From Hedera helix (Eukaryota > Streptophyta > Magnoliopsida > Apiales > Araliaceae): DNA of 64,000 nt. The notes beneath the pieces are model-generated. The model saw only the letters and a list, made by a program, of their open reading frames with translations. It was not told the DNA's origin and searched no databases. The stretch lies in the NCBI GenBank assembly GCA_947179155.2, contig OX359282.1, positions 32,165,721 through 32,229,720 of the forward strand, in the 5' to 3' direction. Shown one piece after another: positions 10,875-21,938 of this stretch. Position 1 is the stretch's first letter. Each line of letters starts with the position of its first letter. The position numbers were made by a program, and so were the translations under genes.

Positions 10875-12962
10875 TTACAACCTCCCCTCCTTATGAAATT
10901 TCGTCCCCGAAATTGACGTACCTGACATATCGAAGAGGTAAGGATACTTAGATTTCATCTCAGATTCTAGCTCCCAGGTCATTTCCTCAGTATCTTGGTT
11001 TCTCCATAAAACCTTAACTTGAGGTATAACCTTTGAGCGTAGGATCTGCTCCTTCTTATCCAGGATCTTAACAGGTACCTCCTCGTATGTTAAATCATCT
11101 GCTATAACGTCTGGTTCTAACTCAATGACGTGGTTTGGGTCCTTCACATATTTACGTAACATAGATATATGAAAAACGTTATGGATGCGAGACATACTTG
11201 GTGGTAGGGCTAGTCTGTAGGCTACGGTTCCTATTCGATCGAGGATTTCAAATGGGCCAATAAATCGAGGGTTAAGCTTTCCTCTCTTTCCGAATCTCGT
11301 AACCCCTTTCCATGGAGAAACACGTAAGAATACATGATCTCCGACGTTGAAACTTTCGTCTCTCCGATGAAGATCAGCATAACTCTTTTGTCGTTCTTGT
11401 GCGGTCTGTATTCGTTGTCGGATCATTTGGATCTTTTCGGTCGTCAAGCGTACCAGCTCGGGTCCCAACAATTTTGCTTCTCCTACCTCATTCCAACATA
11501 TTGGAGAGCGACACTTCCTTCCATACAATGCCTCGAATGGAGCCATGCCTATGCTTGCTTGGTAACTGTTGTTGTAAGAAAATTCCACCAACGGCAAATA
11601 CTTATCCCAACTTCCTTTGAAGTCTAATACACAAAGTCTCAAAAGATCTTCGAGGGTCTGGATCGTCCTTTCCGATTGTCCGTCCGTTTGAGGATGGTAT
11701 GCAGAACTAAAACGTAGTTCAGTGCCCATAGCTTTTTGTAGACTGATCCAAAAGCGTGAAGTGAATCTAGGATCCCGATCAGAAACTATGGAAACTGGCA
11801 TGCTATGCAATCTCACGATCTCATTTATGTACATACCGGCAAGACGTTCAAGTGAAAAGTTTTCTCGTATAGGCAAGAAATGAGCAGATTTGGTCAATCT
11901 ATCTACGATCACCCAAATTGCATCTAAGCCTTGAGAAACTTTTGGAAGACCCGTCACGAAGTCCATATTGATGTGTTCCCACTTCCATTCGGGAACTTCA
12001 AGTGATTGTAATGGACCTTTAGGAACTTGATGTTCTGCCTTGACACGTTGACAAGTTAGGCACCTTGAGATAAACTCCGCAATCTCTCTTTTCATATTGT
12101 TCCACCAAAATGTATGTCGAAGATCTCGATACATCTTGGTACCTCCTGGGTGGATTGCAAACGGCGTGTTGTGTGCCTCCATCATGATTTTATGCTTTAA
12201 TTCAGGATCGTTAGGAACACAGAGTCGAGAGTTGACTCGAAGTATTCCTTTCTCGTCGATTCTTGCTTCGGGAATGACACCTTCTTGTACTTTCTTTATC
12301 ATGTTTATCAGTTCCGGATCGGTAGCTTGAGCAGCTTTAATTTTATCGATTAAAGTTGGTTCTACTCGCACGTGAGCAATCTTCGAGCGGGTCCCTGGTG
12401 TCTTTAGCTCTATCTCCATCTTTTGCAAGTCGTACAAAATACACTTTTGTGTTGTCAGCAGTGCACTTGTACTTGCATAAGATTTTCTGCTCAAAGCGTC
12501 AGCTACAACGTTCGCCTTTCCCGGGTGATACTGGATTGTGTGGTCATAATCCTTTAACAGCTCAAGCCAACGTCGTTGTCGCATGTTGAGTTCCTTCTGG
12601 GTGAAGAAATACTTGAGACTTTTATTATCCGTATAGATATCCACTTTTTCTCCGTACAAGTAGTGTCTCCAGATCTTTAACGCGAAAACGACTGCTGCCA
12701 ACTCTAGATCATGAGTAGGATAATTTTTCTCATAATCTTTGAGTTGTCGAGAGGCGTAGGCTATAACCTTTCCATGTTGCATAAGGACACAGCCTAGACC
12801 TTTGCCAGAAGCATCGCTGTAGATAACAAATTCTCCTGATCCTGATGGTATGGTCAGAACAGGAGCTGAAACAAGTCTCCTCTTGAGTTCTTGGAAACTC
12901 TTCTTGCATTCCTCGCTCGATATAAGTTTTGTACTAGAACGAATGATACCGATATCTAATAA
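10875..12962 (-). CDS. Retrotransposon pol, 3' part: RNase H, integrase, chromodomain
   Basis: Continuous frame from after the stop at 12963 down to a TAA that lies inside the 3' LTR start; first Met at 12782 gives 635 residues. It opens with the tail of the RT connection (KSFQELKRRL), then RNase H with YSDASGKGLG and IYTDNKSL acidic sites. The integrase follows with H-H-C-C zinc finger (HPGG, CLTC) and the D-D-E triad in HINMDFVTG, SDRDPRF and GQSERT. The C-terminus holds a chromodomain-like segment around KVLWRN. It is in the same frame as the gag part upstream, so one polyprotein is expected. The fingers and palm of reverse transcriptase, including the catalytic Y-x-D-D box, are absent. 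RNase H and integrase look undamaged. Confidence 0.92.
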   Translation of the reverse strand, partial: LLDIGIIRSSTKLISSEECKKSFQELKRRLVSAPVLTIPSGSGEFVIYSDASGKGLGCVLMQHGKVIAYASRQLKDYEKNYPTHDLELAAVVFALKIWRHYLYGEKVDIYTDNKSLKYFFTQKELNMRQRRWLELLKDYDHTIQYHPGKANVVADALSRKSYASTSALLTTQKCILYDLQKMEIELKTPGTRSKIAHVRVEPTLIDKIKAAQATDPELINMIKKVQEGVIPEARIDEKGILRVNSRLCVPNDPELKHKIMMEAHNTPFAIHPGGTKMYRDLRHTFWWNNMKREIAEFISRCLTCQRVKAEHQVPKGPLQSLEVPEWKWEHINMDFVTGLPKVSQGLDAIWVIVDRLTKSAHFLPIRENFSLERLAGMYINEIVRLHSMPVSIVSDRDPRFTSRFWISLQKAMGTELRFSSAYHPQTDGQSERTIQTLEDLLRLCVLDFKGSWDKYLPLVEFSYNNSYQASIGMAPFEALYGRKCRSPICWNEVGEAKLLGPELVRLTTEKIQMIRQRIQTAQERQKSYADLHRRDESFNVGDHVFLRVSPWKGVTRFGKRGKLNPRFIGPFEILDRIGTVAYRLALPPSMSRIHNVFHISMLRKYVKDPNHVIELEPDVIADDLTYEEVPVKILDKKEQILRSKVIPQVKVLWRNQDTEEMTWELESEMKSKYPYLFDMSGTSISGTKFHKEGRL
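10880..10892 (-). other. Polypurine tract
   Basis: AAGGAGGGGAGGT in element sense, directly abutting the 3' LTR start. It primes plus-strand DNA synthesis. The same tract is at 59233-59245 and 62955-62967 in the miniature array. Confidence 0.9.
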
Positions 12963-12968
12963 TTATTT
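12940..12968 (-). other. RT-core deletion junction
   Basis: The minus-strand frame passes from the N-terminal edge of reverse transcriptase (LLDIGIIRS) straight to the end of its connection region (CKKSFQELKRRL). By comparison with the usual spacing in this family, about 200 codons are missing, in frame. The stop TAA sits a few bases upstream. The exact size needs alignment to an intact relative. Confidence 0.85.
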
Positions 12969-14822
12969 TAACTCTTGGCGTTCTATGAGAGCCATTCGGT
13001 ATGGGGCTTTGAAAATGGGCTTGGTACCGGGTTCAAGATCAATATAAAAATCAATTTCACGGTTTGGGGGTAAGCCAGGAAGTTCTTCAGGAAAAACGTC
13101 AGGAAACTCATTAACAATGGGAATATCATTCAAGTTTGACGTATTTTTGTTCAAATCAGTGACATGAGCTAAAAAGGCTTGACATCCGTTTTTCAATAAA
13201 CGAATGGCTTTATGGCTAGAAATAACAGTTATAGATTTCAATGGTTTAGTTGCTTGAATTTGCATGACAGGTTGATTAGGAATATGAAAACTAATAATCT
13301 TATGAAAACAATCAATTTTAGCATGATGGGTAGTCAACCAATCAATTCCTAAAATCACATCAAATTCACGTATCTCCAAAGAAATAAGGTCAACAGATAA
13401 TGTGAGGTTGTTGATTTGAACTAGGCAAGATTTATAGACAGTAGATGTAATGGTCATTTCTCCTAATGGGGTTTCAACTGATAAGTCAAAGTCCAAGTTT
13501 TCAGGAGTTAAGTTTAAACGCTGAGCACATGCAGGTGAGATAAAAGAATGGGTAGAGCCAGTATCTAACAAAGCGTAGACTTCACGAGAATTTATGAATA
13601 GCTTACCGGTTATCACCTCGTTCGAGTTTCGCGCCATTTGGGATGTCACAACAAAAGCTCTCCCTTGAACTACAGATTTTCCTTTATCCGCGCTAGCTTT
13701 TGGTATCATCATTGCAGCTGGACTTGATTTTGTGGCAGGACAAAACCGCGCAAGATGACCCTCTTTCCCACAACTGTAGCACTTTTTAGACTGCAGAGTA
13801 CAGTTTGGGCTGATGTGACCTTCCTGACCACACCTATAGCATCTCACTGGTGGTCGATCTTCTCCCCTTGAAACTGGGGTCGGTGCTGGTGTTGGTACTG
13901 GTGCTGGTGCCCTTCCATAATTATTATGGAATCTCTTTCTTTTGAAATTGTTCCCACTGGATTCTCCTCTTCTGTTATTTGATGTGGAATTACCACCGAA
14001 GTGTTGGTTACCTACTCGATGGTTCTCGTTCCTGTGGTTGTTGTCATTCCTTTCTCTATGTTGCTCATTAACTCTTGGCTGCAATGTTTCATCTGTTTGC
14101 TCCACCCTTTGAGCCCTATCCACAACATCTGAATACAAACTAAATTTATGAGAACTAAGTTGTTGACGAATTTTGAGTCTCAAACCTCTCAGGAACATTC
14201 GACTCATTCGTGCTTCGTCATCTACTAGATGAGTCGCAAAACGAGACAGCTCAGCAAACTTAGCTTCATATTGAGAAACTGTCATGTTTCCCTGCTCCAG
14301 CTTAATGAATTCCACTTCCTTCATATGGCGGATGCTTTCTGGGAAGTACTTCTCGTTAAACAGTTCTTCGAATTCTGTCCAAGACATTTCGAGTGCTGAA
14401 GGTTGGATACGTTTTACCGCTTCCCACCAATGGTCCGCCTCACCTCGTAACATAAAAGTGGCAAATGGCACCTTCTGATCATCAGCGCATTGTAAGACAT
14501 CAAGTATTTTTGTCGTCTGCTTCAGCCATGCCTCCGCTTTGAGTGGGTCAGGCTTCCCGTGGAATTCAGGTGGTCCTAATTCTTTAAATTGCTTAACAGT
14601 GACCATCCTCAAATTGCCAGCGTTTCTACCGTTATTATTGACTGGATTTCCTCTTCCTTGATTCTGTATGAACTGCATGAAATTCCTAAAGAATCCATCG
14701 TTCATCATGTTATCAGGAACATTATTTCCTGAGTTGGCAGGAGGATTGTTTGGGGCCTCTTGATTCTCGGCTACATTTGCTTCGGGTATTCCATAGTTAA
14801 CCTCTTGATTTTCAGATGCCAT
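12963..14822 (-). CDS. Retrotransposon gag-protease, ending at a premature stop
   Basis: 619 codons from ATG at 14822. A Retrotrans_gag-type capsid region spans about residues 80-230 (EAWLKQTTKI, WWEAVKR, FNEKYFP). Two CCHC zinc knuckles lie near 325-360: CYRCGQEGHISPNC and CYSCGKEGHLARFC. The aspartic protease active site LLDTGSTHSF is near 418. The frame then enters the start of reverse transcriptase and stops at TAA (12965-12963) directly before the deletion junction. Past the stop the same frame runs on into LLDIGII and then joins sequence from the far end of RT. Protein here should still give gag and protease, but pol can be reached only by stop readthrough. Confidence 0.93.
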   Translation of the reverse strand: MASENQEVNYGIPEANVAENQEAPNNPPANSGNNVPDNMMNDGFFRNFMQFIQNQGRGNPVNNNGRNAGNLRMVTVKQFKELGPPEFHGKPDPLKAEAWLKQTTKILDVLQCADDQKVPFATFMLRGEADHWWEAVKRIQPSALEMSWTEFEELFNEKYFPESIRHMKEVEFIKLEQGNMTVSQYEAKFAELSRFATHLVDDEARMSRMFLRGLRLKIRQQLSSHKFSLYSDVVDRAQRVEQTDETLQPRVNEQHRERNDNNHRNENHRVGNQHFGGNSTSNNRRGESSGNNFKRKRFHNNYGRAPAPVPTPAPTPVSRGEDRPPVRCYRCGQEGHISPNCTLQSKKCYSCGKEGHLARFCPATKSSPAAMMIPKASADKGKSVVQGRAFVVTSQMARNSNEVITGKLFINSREVYALLDTGSTHSFISPACAQRLNLTPENLDFDLSVETPLGEMTITSTVYKSCLVQINNLTLSVDLISLEIREFDVILGIDWLTTHHAKIDCFHKIISFHIPNQPVMQIQATKPLKSITVISSHKAIRLLKNGCQAFLAHVTDLNKNTSNLNDIPIVNEFPDVFPEELPGLPPNREIDFYIDLEPGTKPIFKAPYRMALIERQELK

Positions 14823-15007
14823 ACCTAACTGTGGTCACAAAATAAATGTTAGTTCAAATAAACTGACTCATCACTTCATGTTCCTACATTCAAATCGACT
14901 CATTAGATAGTAAAATCTATTTTAGGTAGGACACACTAGTGACTGATTCTATTCGTCTCTCCCCTCCTAGTTCTACCCCAGATCGCCATTAAAGACCATA
15001 TCCCTAA

Positions 15008-15019
15008 GCTCTGATGCCA
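15008..15019 (-). other. Primer-binding site, initiator-Met tRNA type
   Basis: TGGCATCAGAGC in element sense, two bases after the 5' LTR end. It differs by one base from TGGTATCAGAGC, the complement of the plant initiator tRNA 3' end. The same site is at 58967-58978 and 62689-62700. Confidence 0.9.
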
Positions 15020-15021
15020 AC

Positions 15022-17887
15022 TGTGACGCCCCCAAATCTGGGCCCACACGGCCCAAACTTGAGTCGTCAAAATACTACAACAAAATTATTACAACAAAGC
15101 ACAACGTACAACAATACAGTGTATAATAATACACAACTAAGTCTTCACTATTATTGCCACACTATTTTACAAAACGTGAAGACTATGATAACTATTCCTC
15201 GAACCCTCACTCCATTCCCCGGCTAGACCCTGTTATGTTTTCATCTCCTGTTGAAAAACAATGGAACAAAAGAAAGGGTGAGCTCAAATAGCCCAGTAAA
15301 GAATATCATGACTAAGATAATGACGAATAAATTATCATTAGTCTTCAACAGTTGAGTTCTTGATAGAATACAATAGACTACAAGGTTTATATCAAAAACT
15401 GCAGTTAAATTCTTAAACAACGTTCAGATCAATAATAGCAGCGGAATGAGTAATCTATTAGAAGAATAATGCAGACTATAATGTCCACTCGGTTCTCTTT
15501 TTAGGAAAAACATCATCAACTTTTACCATCTGAAATATCATTAGTCAAGATAATACAAATTCACAGTTCCTGATCATAATCATGCACATCAACAGTTCAT
15601 CTTTGTACTACGGGCCAAAGATATTCAATATAGCACCAACGGTCATGATTATACCAGATTCAGCCTTTGGTCATAATCATACCAAACAACAGTTCATCTT
15701 TGCACTACGGGCCAAAGAGAACATTCACCACGTGCCATAAAAGACACCGAACAGATGTATCGCCTTTAACCTATTATATCGCCTTTAACCTATCATCTGT
15801 TCAACAAATATATCACATCTGTGCCCCCGGCCACAGATATTCACAACAGCTTGATTTTTGGATGATTAGAATGATATAAATGATGAACAGAAGAAATAGG
15901 ATAACAATAAGTATCGGAAGTTTACTTTGTACAGATTCAAATAATGTCCAAATTGTCAACATGATGTGGAGTGAAATTTAAAAATGATATTCAAGATCCA
16001 CAGTTCAGAATAACGGTTACAATTCAATAGAAAGGTTCACGTAAATAGGAAGGTTCAGTTGAAATAATGAAGTTCAACTATTATGGAACATATAATATTT
16101 TCAGGAATTATAGAAGCAATAGTTCCATAATATATTTCGATTTAGGAGTATGAAAGAAAATAATATCCCTTACCGTAGCAGGTTTGATTAACAAAAGGTG
16201 AAGGAAATTAATACAAAGGATTATTCACCAACAGGCGGCAATCCGCTCCGTAAGGTTATTCCCACAATTTAATAGAATTTGAGTACAAAGAGTTATTCAC
16301 CAAACAGGCGGCAATCCGCTCCGTAAGGTTATTCTCAGAGATTAATAATGAATGAATACGAAAGGTTATTCACCAACAGGCGGCAATCCGCTCCGTAAGG
16401 TTATTCCCACAATTTAATACATGGAAATAAAAGGCACGTCTTATGAGTAAGGAAGAAACAATATTATTATCGAGAATCAAATAATGATAATCCCTTACCA
16501 TAGTACGTTTGAATAATGGAAGATGAAAAAGATGGTATCCCTTACCGTAACACGTGACTGGATATTGATTTAAATGAGGTTGATTAACTTGAACAGTACA
16601 CGTATACTTATAGATCTTCACAAATACTCAAGATGACTTAAGCACACTTAGAGAGAACTTTCACAAGAAGTATTTAGAGAGAGAAAGAAAAAACAAGTAA
16701 GGAAGTTTATGAAAAATCCTTAAGTTAAGGCTTCTATTTATAGCCAAAAATCTTATCATTCATTTAATCTAAACCATTCATTTAAATATCATCTTTTAAT
16801 CTACACCATCCATTTCAAATATTATATTATCTTTAATCTACACCATTCATTTCATATCACCTAATAATCACCTAACTTTATATTATAAACAAATCAATTT
16901 AATTATTCAACAATAATTCACACTTTAATCTACACCATTCATTTCATATCACCTAATAATCACCTAACTTTATATTATAAACAAATCAATTCAATTATTC
17001 AACAATAATTCACACTTTAATCTACACCATTCATTTCATATCACCTAATAATCACCTAACTTTATATTATAAACAAATAACTTTATCAATTCAATTATTA
17101 TGACTAATTGTTATAAATACAGTATAGTTAGCTCTTAGATATCAAGTCAATAAATTAATGAAATACAACTGTTTAAATAACATCATAATAGAGATAACAA
17201 TAATGTAAAATAAAGCATACGTTACTGTGTAATGACAATTATTGATTCAATAATGTGAATTACTGTGCATATGTTACTGTGACAATTATTAGGTTCAATA
17301 ATTTTAAAAACAGTGCAACAACAATTATTGACTCAATGATATAAAATACAGTGTAATGACAATTATTAAATCAATAATGCAAAATACTGTATAACAACAA
17401 TTATTGAATTGATAATATAAAATATTATGCAGTGACAATTATCGATGAAATGATGCGTAACAGTTACGGTGTCAATTATCAGACCAAAAATATGAGACAC
17501 TATGCAATACCGTGTGTTACTGTAGAGTACCGAGTGCTACAGAAAATACCAATAACTACCGTATGCTACTATTCTTTTATCACCGGTATTTTAACAGTTC
17601 CGTTGACTATTTTTATTTAAAAAGGTTATTTCTGTCGTTTTCTATATCCGACAAATATTCCGTTGTGGGGTCCACCAATAATTTGTTATTTCGGCGCCGT
17701 CGGACCAAACGAATATTCCCCGACCAAACGAATATTCCCCGACAAAGCGAATATTGTCCGACAAAATAAAATTTGCACACAACATCCTTAACTTTTAACT
17801 TTATCGATTTAACCACTTACTGTTTAAAAAAAATATCTATATGAAGAAAAATTAAATTTTGTATTTCATAAAATTCGGGGTCTTACA
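15022..17887 (-). repeat. 5' LTR of the full-length gypsy element
   Basis: 2866 bp with TG...CA ends; drives transcription toward lower coordinates. It carries the TATA box at 16734-16743, the 70-bp repeats at about 16226-16428, the 92-bp repeats and the CAATTATTG cluster, all as in the 3' LTR. Confidence 0.95.
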
Positions 17888-17892
17888 GAGAA
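17888..17892 (+). repeat. Target-site duplication GAGAA, right copy
   Basis: Matches 8010-8014 exactly. Removing 8015-17892 restores an uninterrupted copia-type LTR. Confidence 0.95.
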
Positions 17893-19241
17893 TGTCCTAT
17901 GCGATTCAATAAGTGACAACTCAGAAATCCCTGGTCAAGGTTGAATGAAATTAGAAAGGAGTTTCTAATTTACATTAACTAGAATTGTGTATTTGTGAAT
18001 TGAAATGCATATAATCAAATAAATAAGACTTGACAGAAATTTCGTGTCTTATATTTGATTGGGACATTGTATGGTAGAATGATTGAATTGTACGGTAACT
18101 ATTTGCTGAAAGGTTCTTTTACGATTAAATGTTCAAATCTATATTATCTGGAAAGTCGACTAATCGTTAAGGGGGCTTACCCTTATTGTGGAATAATTAT
18201 TTATTCTGAATTAAAGAGTTAATTCATAATAAATGAATTAGAATTGTTCTAATTTGTTTATTATACAACCGGTTTAATATGGAGAACCTAAAGGGTCACA
18301 CCGCAAAAGAGTAATATTTATTTTAGAAGTGGATGCCATAATTGTAATAATAAATTAAGTATATTTAATTTATACTATGGTGATAGAATAAATTAAATAG
18401 CTTAATATTTATAATTTAGTATTTTAGAAATACTAATTATAAATTAATAAGATGAGTCTTATTATTATTATTATTACTATTATTATTATTATTACTACTA
18501 GTATTATTATTTAGTTCCTAAATGGTTTAGAAATTAATTAATAAGTAGTAATATTATTATTAAATAATTAAGTTCCTAAATAGTTTTGGAATTATAATTA
18601 TAATAATACTTAATTAAGTTACTAAATGGTTTAGTAATTAATTAATAAGAAGTACTCTTGTTATTAAATAATTAAGTTCCTAAATGGTTTAGGAATTGTA
18701 ATTAATTAATTTAGTTCTTAATTAAATTGGGAATTAAATTAAAACCCTAATCCTAAATAGTTTAGGAGGGTTGACTAGATCTATAAATAAGAGGAGTCTT
18801 ATCATAGATCAAGGTTACACACTCTTTCATTAGATTAGAGAGAGTACTCCATAATTCTCTAGATCTAAGAGTTAGAGAGAGAAAGAGAATTAGGGCTAGC
18901 CACCCATGGTTTGGAGAAACCATAATCCACTTCTTTAATTCATAGATCTCTTGGTGGATCACCTCTAGAGGCTCAACACTTGGGGAGCTAATATTGATCC
19001 GTGGAATCTAATCGGTGAATTTGAAGAAGAACGTGAAGGATTAAAGGGAGATGAACTTGTACCCGTGGAAGCTTGGTTCTACAAAGGTATAAATTCTTTT
19101 ATCCTTCCTCAATTAATAATAGTCGCATAAGAAAGATCCAGGTTATTGGTTTGTACAAAAAATTTTAAAATCTGATTTTTATTGCTTCCGTTGCGCTTAT
19201 ATAATTTGATTATATGTATGCCATATTTTTGCAAACCAACA
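17893..19241 (+). mobile_element. Probable Ty1/copia solo LTR, second segment
   Basis: Continues the LTR begun at 7385 and ends AAACCAACA. A TATA box CTATAAATAA lies at 18781-18790, which fixes the plus orientation. About 18460-18530 is an ATT/ACT microsatellite. 18510-18770 repeats GTTCCTAAATGGTTTAGGAATT-like units with AATTAATTAATAA spacers about four times. The end is followed by the TTTAT target duplication (19242-19246). Confidence 0.75.
18510..18770 (+). repeat. Tandem AAGTTCCTAAATGGTTTAG repeats in U3 of the copia-type LTR
   Basis: Four to five diverged units of about 60-70 bp directly upstream of the TATA box at 18781. Such repeats upstream of an LTR promoter often act as enhancers; that role is an inference. 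Confidence 0.6.
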
Positions 19242-19246
19242 TTTAT

Positions 19247-20376
19247 AACAAAAAATCTTATCATAAACTAAGATTTCTTAAATTAATCTAAATCGTACAT
19301 TTTAAGATAATATTTAATCTGTATCGCACATTTCACCTTTTAAGATTTCTCTAATCTAAACCATTCATTCAAATATTATCTTTAATCGACACCGTTCATT
19401 TCATATTTTATAATTATTATATTATTTTTAATCTATACCATTTATTTCAGTTTCCTTTTAATCTATACCGTTCATTAAAAAAACAACTAACTTTTCATAT
19501 AAAATAATTTTATATATAAATCAATTAACTTTATATATAAAACAAATAACTTTATATATAAATCATAATAAAACAATTAACTTTATATAAAGTAAATAAC
19601 TTTATATAATTTATTATAATAAAACAAATAACTTTATAAATTCAATTATTCAACAACAATTCATGATTATTCATTATTATAACCAATTATTGTAAATATA
19701 GTGTAGTTGATTTTTTAAGTTAAAGACTCACAATATTGGCAACCGGGCTGTTACTAAGAAAGAATGGGCACCTTCTGTTAATCTAGCGCACAATTATATA
19801 ACCTCTTTGTTAGAACTTTCTAGACATTGTTAGTAATGTTAATCAATAACAAAGATATACCAAAATATCAACTAACAATGGAATTAAATCAACATTACAA
19901 TAGTGATAACAATAATGCAGAAACATAAATAAAAAAATAACACGTTACTGTATAATGACAATTATTGATTCAATAATGTGAAATACTTTGCAATACCGTG
20001 TGCTGCTGTGCAATACCGTATGTTATTGTTCAATGCCGTGTTAAACTATTCCTTTATCACAAGATATTTTAACAGTTAAAAATGATAGTACCATTGACAA
20101 TTTTTATTTAAAAAGATTACTGCTGTCGTTTTCTATATCCGATAATATTTCACTGTGGGATCCACTAATGTTTGGTTATTTTGGCGCTATCGTACGAATC
20201 GAATATTTCTCGACAGAACGAATATTACTCGACAAAACGAATATTCTCCAACAAGATAAATTTTGCACAAAATATTTTTAACTTTAACTTTTGTCAATTT
20301 AACCATTTACCATTTCAGAAAAAATATATATATGAAGAAAAATTAAATTATATTTCATAAAAGTCGGGATTTTATA
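19247..20376 (-). mobile_element. Old Ty3/gypsy solo LTR, second segment
   Basis: Picks up the old LTR where it was cut at 7384. Shared with the young LTR: AAAATCTTATCAT, the repeated ATCTAAACCATTCATT words, CTGTCGTTTTCTATATCCGA near 20122, the CGAATATT repeats near 20200 and GAAGAAAAATTAAATT at the end. Decay is strong. About 130 bp near 19725-19855 (AAAGACTCACAATATTGG onward) has no match in the young LTR and may be a separate small insertion. Confidence 0.8.
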
Positions 20377-21938
20377 TTACAGGTTTAATATTATTACGTT
20401 AATTTTTAAGTTTTTTTATTATAGTTTTTGATTGATATATTGGGTCATTATGTCTATAATGCAATATGTCATAAAAGATAAAATAATGATAATTATAACT
20501 AATTTGATATTTTGATTTATAATTTATTTTATTCATTATACACAATCGTATAATTTAATAGCATTATAATTACTACATACATATTAAGAATTAACAAAAT
20601 AAATATGTTGTAATAACTTATTACCGTTACATTAAAACTCTATTCCATTACGTATACTATTGAATTACAATAAATTTTTATTCGATGAACCAAATCCTAC
20701 CTTATATATAAAAATATAGTAATATTAATCTCAAATATATCTCAAATAGATCAATTTTTTGAGAAAATAAATAAATATAATTACACGTGTCATTATATGT
20801 TGCACATTTCAACTATAGCACTATGATGTTATTATGGAATTAATATTTGTACAAGAAAAATTGATATTTTTTCAAGATTTATCTCATATGCATAGTATAT
20901 GAATCTCATATTTATGTGATTTTTTTTAATAAAAATATTATTTTTTATTTATAAAAATAACAATTCCCGATTATTATTGTCCAAACATCTTTAAATTATT
21001 TTCATAAAAAAATAGAAGTATTTTGTCATTATTTTGAATGAACACTATTATTTTTGAGAAGATATATGTACCATTCTATTCCAAGTTATAAATACAATAA
21101 TTTACTACTTATCTTACTTTTAATTTTTTTTTTCAACTAGTTTTATATTGAGAAAATGTGACTTATAGTAGTGATGTTATCTCAAAATAAGATATGGTAA
21201 TTAGAGTTGTAAACTAGATTTTCTTGGAAGACACATTTTAATGGATAATAATATTCTTTGCAAGTATATATTTCCACTCATCTGCTCATCATTTGTAGTT
21301 TGTAACAATAATGTGATTAGAAAGACAAAATATATTGTACTTTTCGATTTTTTATGTCAATTTTTACTCAATTGAACATAATGTGTGATTAAAAATTCAA
21401 AATATATTCATAATTTTATGTACGTAAGAATATTCATAAAATATGATATTGTGTCTAGTGATAATATATAAACTCGTCATATATAGTTGGATTTTAAAAT
21501 ATAATATAATCAAGACACAATTTTAATTTTAATTTTAATTATTTAACAACATTGATTTATATAATCAGCCAAGTCAAGGAAATATTATTTCTGGCTCCAA
21601 ATACTCAAAAATCAATTATTATATTCATAACATCATATAAGTTTACATTAACACAAAAATATATAAATAAAATAACTGTGACAATATATATCCTGTTTGT
21701 TGTCTGTCGCTGTAGACTTTCTTCTTACATCTAATCTCTAACAACAAAATGAAGGTAAGGGCAATTTCGGAAGCACAATTTATACATTCGTCTTCATTTC
21801 ATCACCTCTGAGTTCTGACATTTGTATGTACTTTCCCTAATACACACACTTTCTCTCTCTTCCCCATGAACTGAGAGCTCAAACTTCCAGCTTCCCAACT
21901 ATCTCTCTCTAAAAACCCGAACTTTCTCCCTATAAAAA
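20377..21938. other. AT-rich 5' flank of the SUVH9-like gene
   Basis: No gene seen up to about 21700. 21780-21938 is CT-rich (ACTTTCTCTCTCTTCCCC, TATCTCTCTCT) and is the likely 5' UTR and proximal promoter. A TATAAAAAATGG stretch directly at the ATG is too close to be the TATA box. Confidence 0.5.

Larger units (their letters stand above)
8015..10879 (-). repeat. 3' LTR of the full-length gypsy element
   Basis: 2865 bp, from TGTGACGCC to CTTACA on the plus strand (TGTAAGACCCCG...GGCGTCACA in element sense). U3 is the part next to 10879. A CTATAAATAG box lies at 9726-9735 on the minus strand. It differs from the 5' LTR by one missing T near 9010 and by T at 10772 where the other has C. Confidence 0.95.
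8015..17887 (-). mobile_element. Full-length Tekay/Del-type Ty3/gypsy retrotransposon, RT-deleted, very young
   Basis: A 9873-bp element read on the minus strand: 5' LTR 17887-15022, primer-binding site, gag-pol 14822-10875, polypurine tract, 3' LTR 10879-8015. Target duplication GAGAA on both sides. The two LTRs (2865 and 2866 bp) differ by one substitution and one 1-bp indel in my reading. Integrase has the HHCC and DDE motifs, and the C-terminus of pol carries a chromodomain-like segment (KVLWRN then W-E-x-E-S-E-M). Together with order PR-RT-RH-IN, this places it in the chromovirus Tekay/Del group. The reverse-transcriptase core is missing, so the copy is not autonomous as it stands. Confidence 0.95.
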
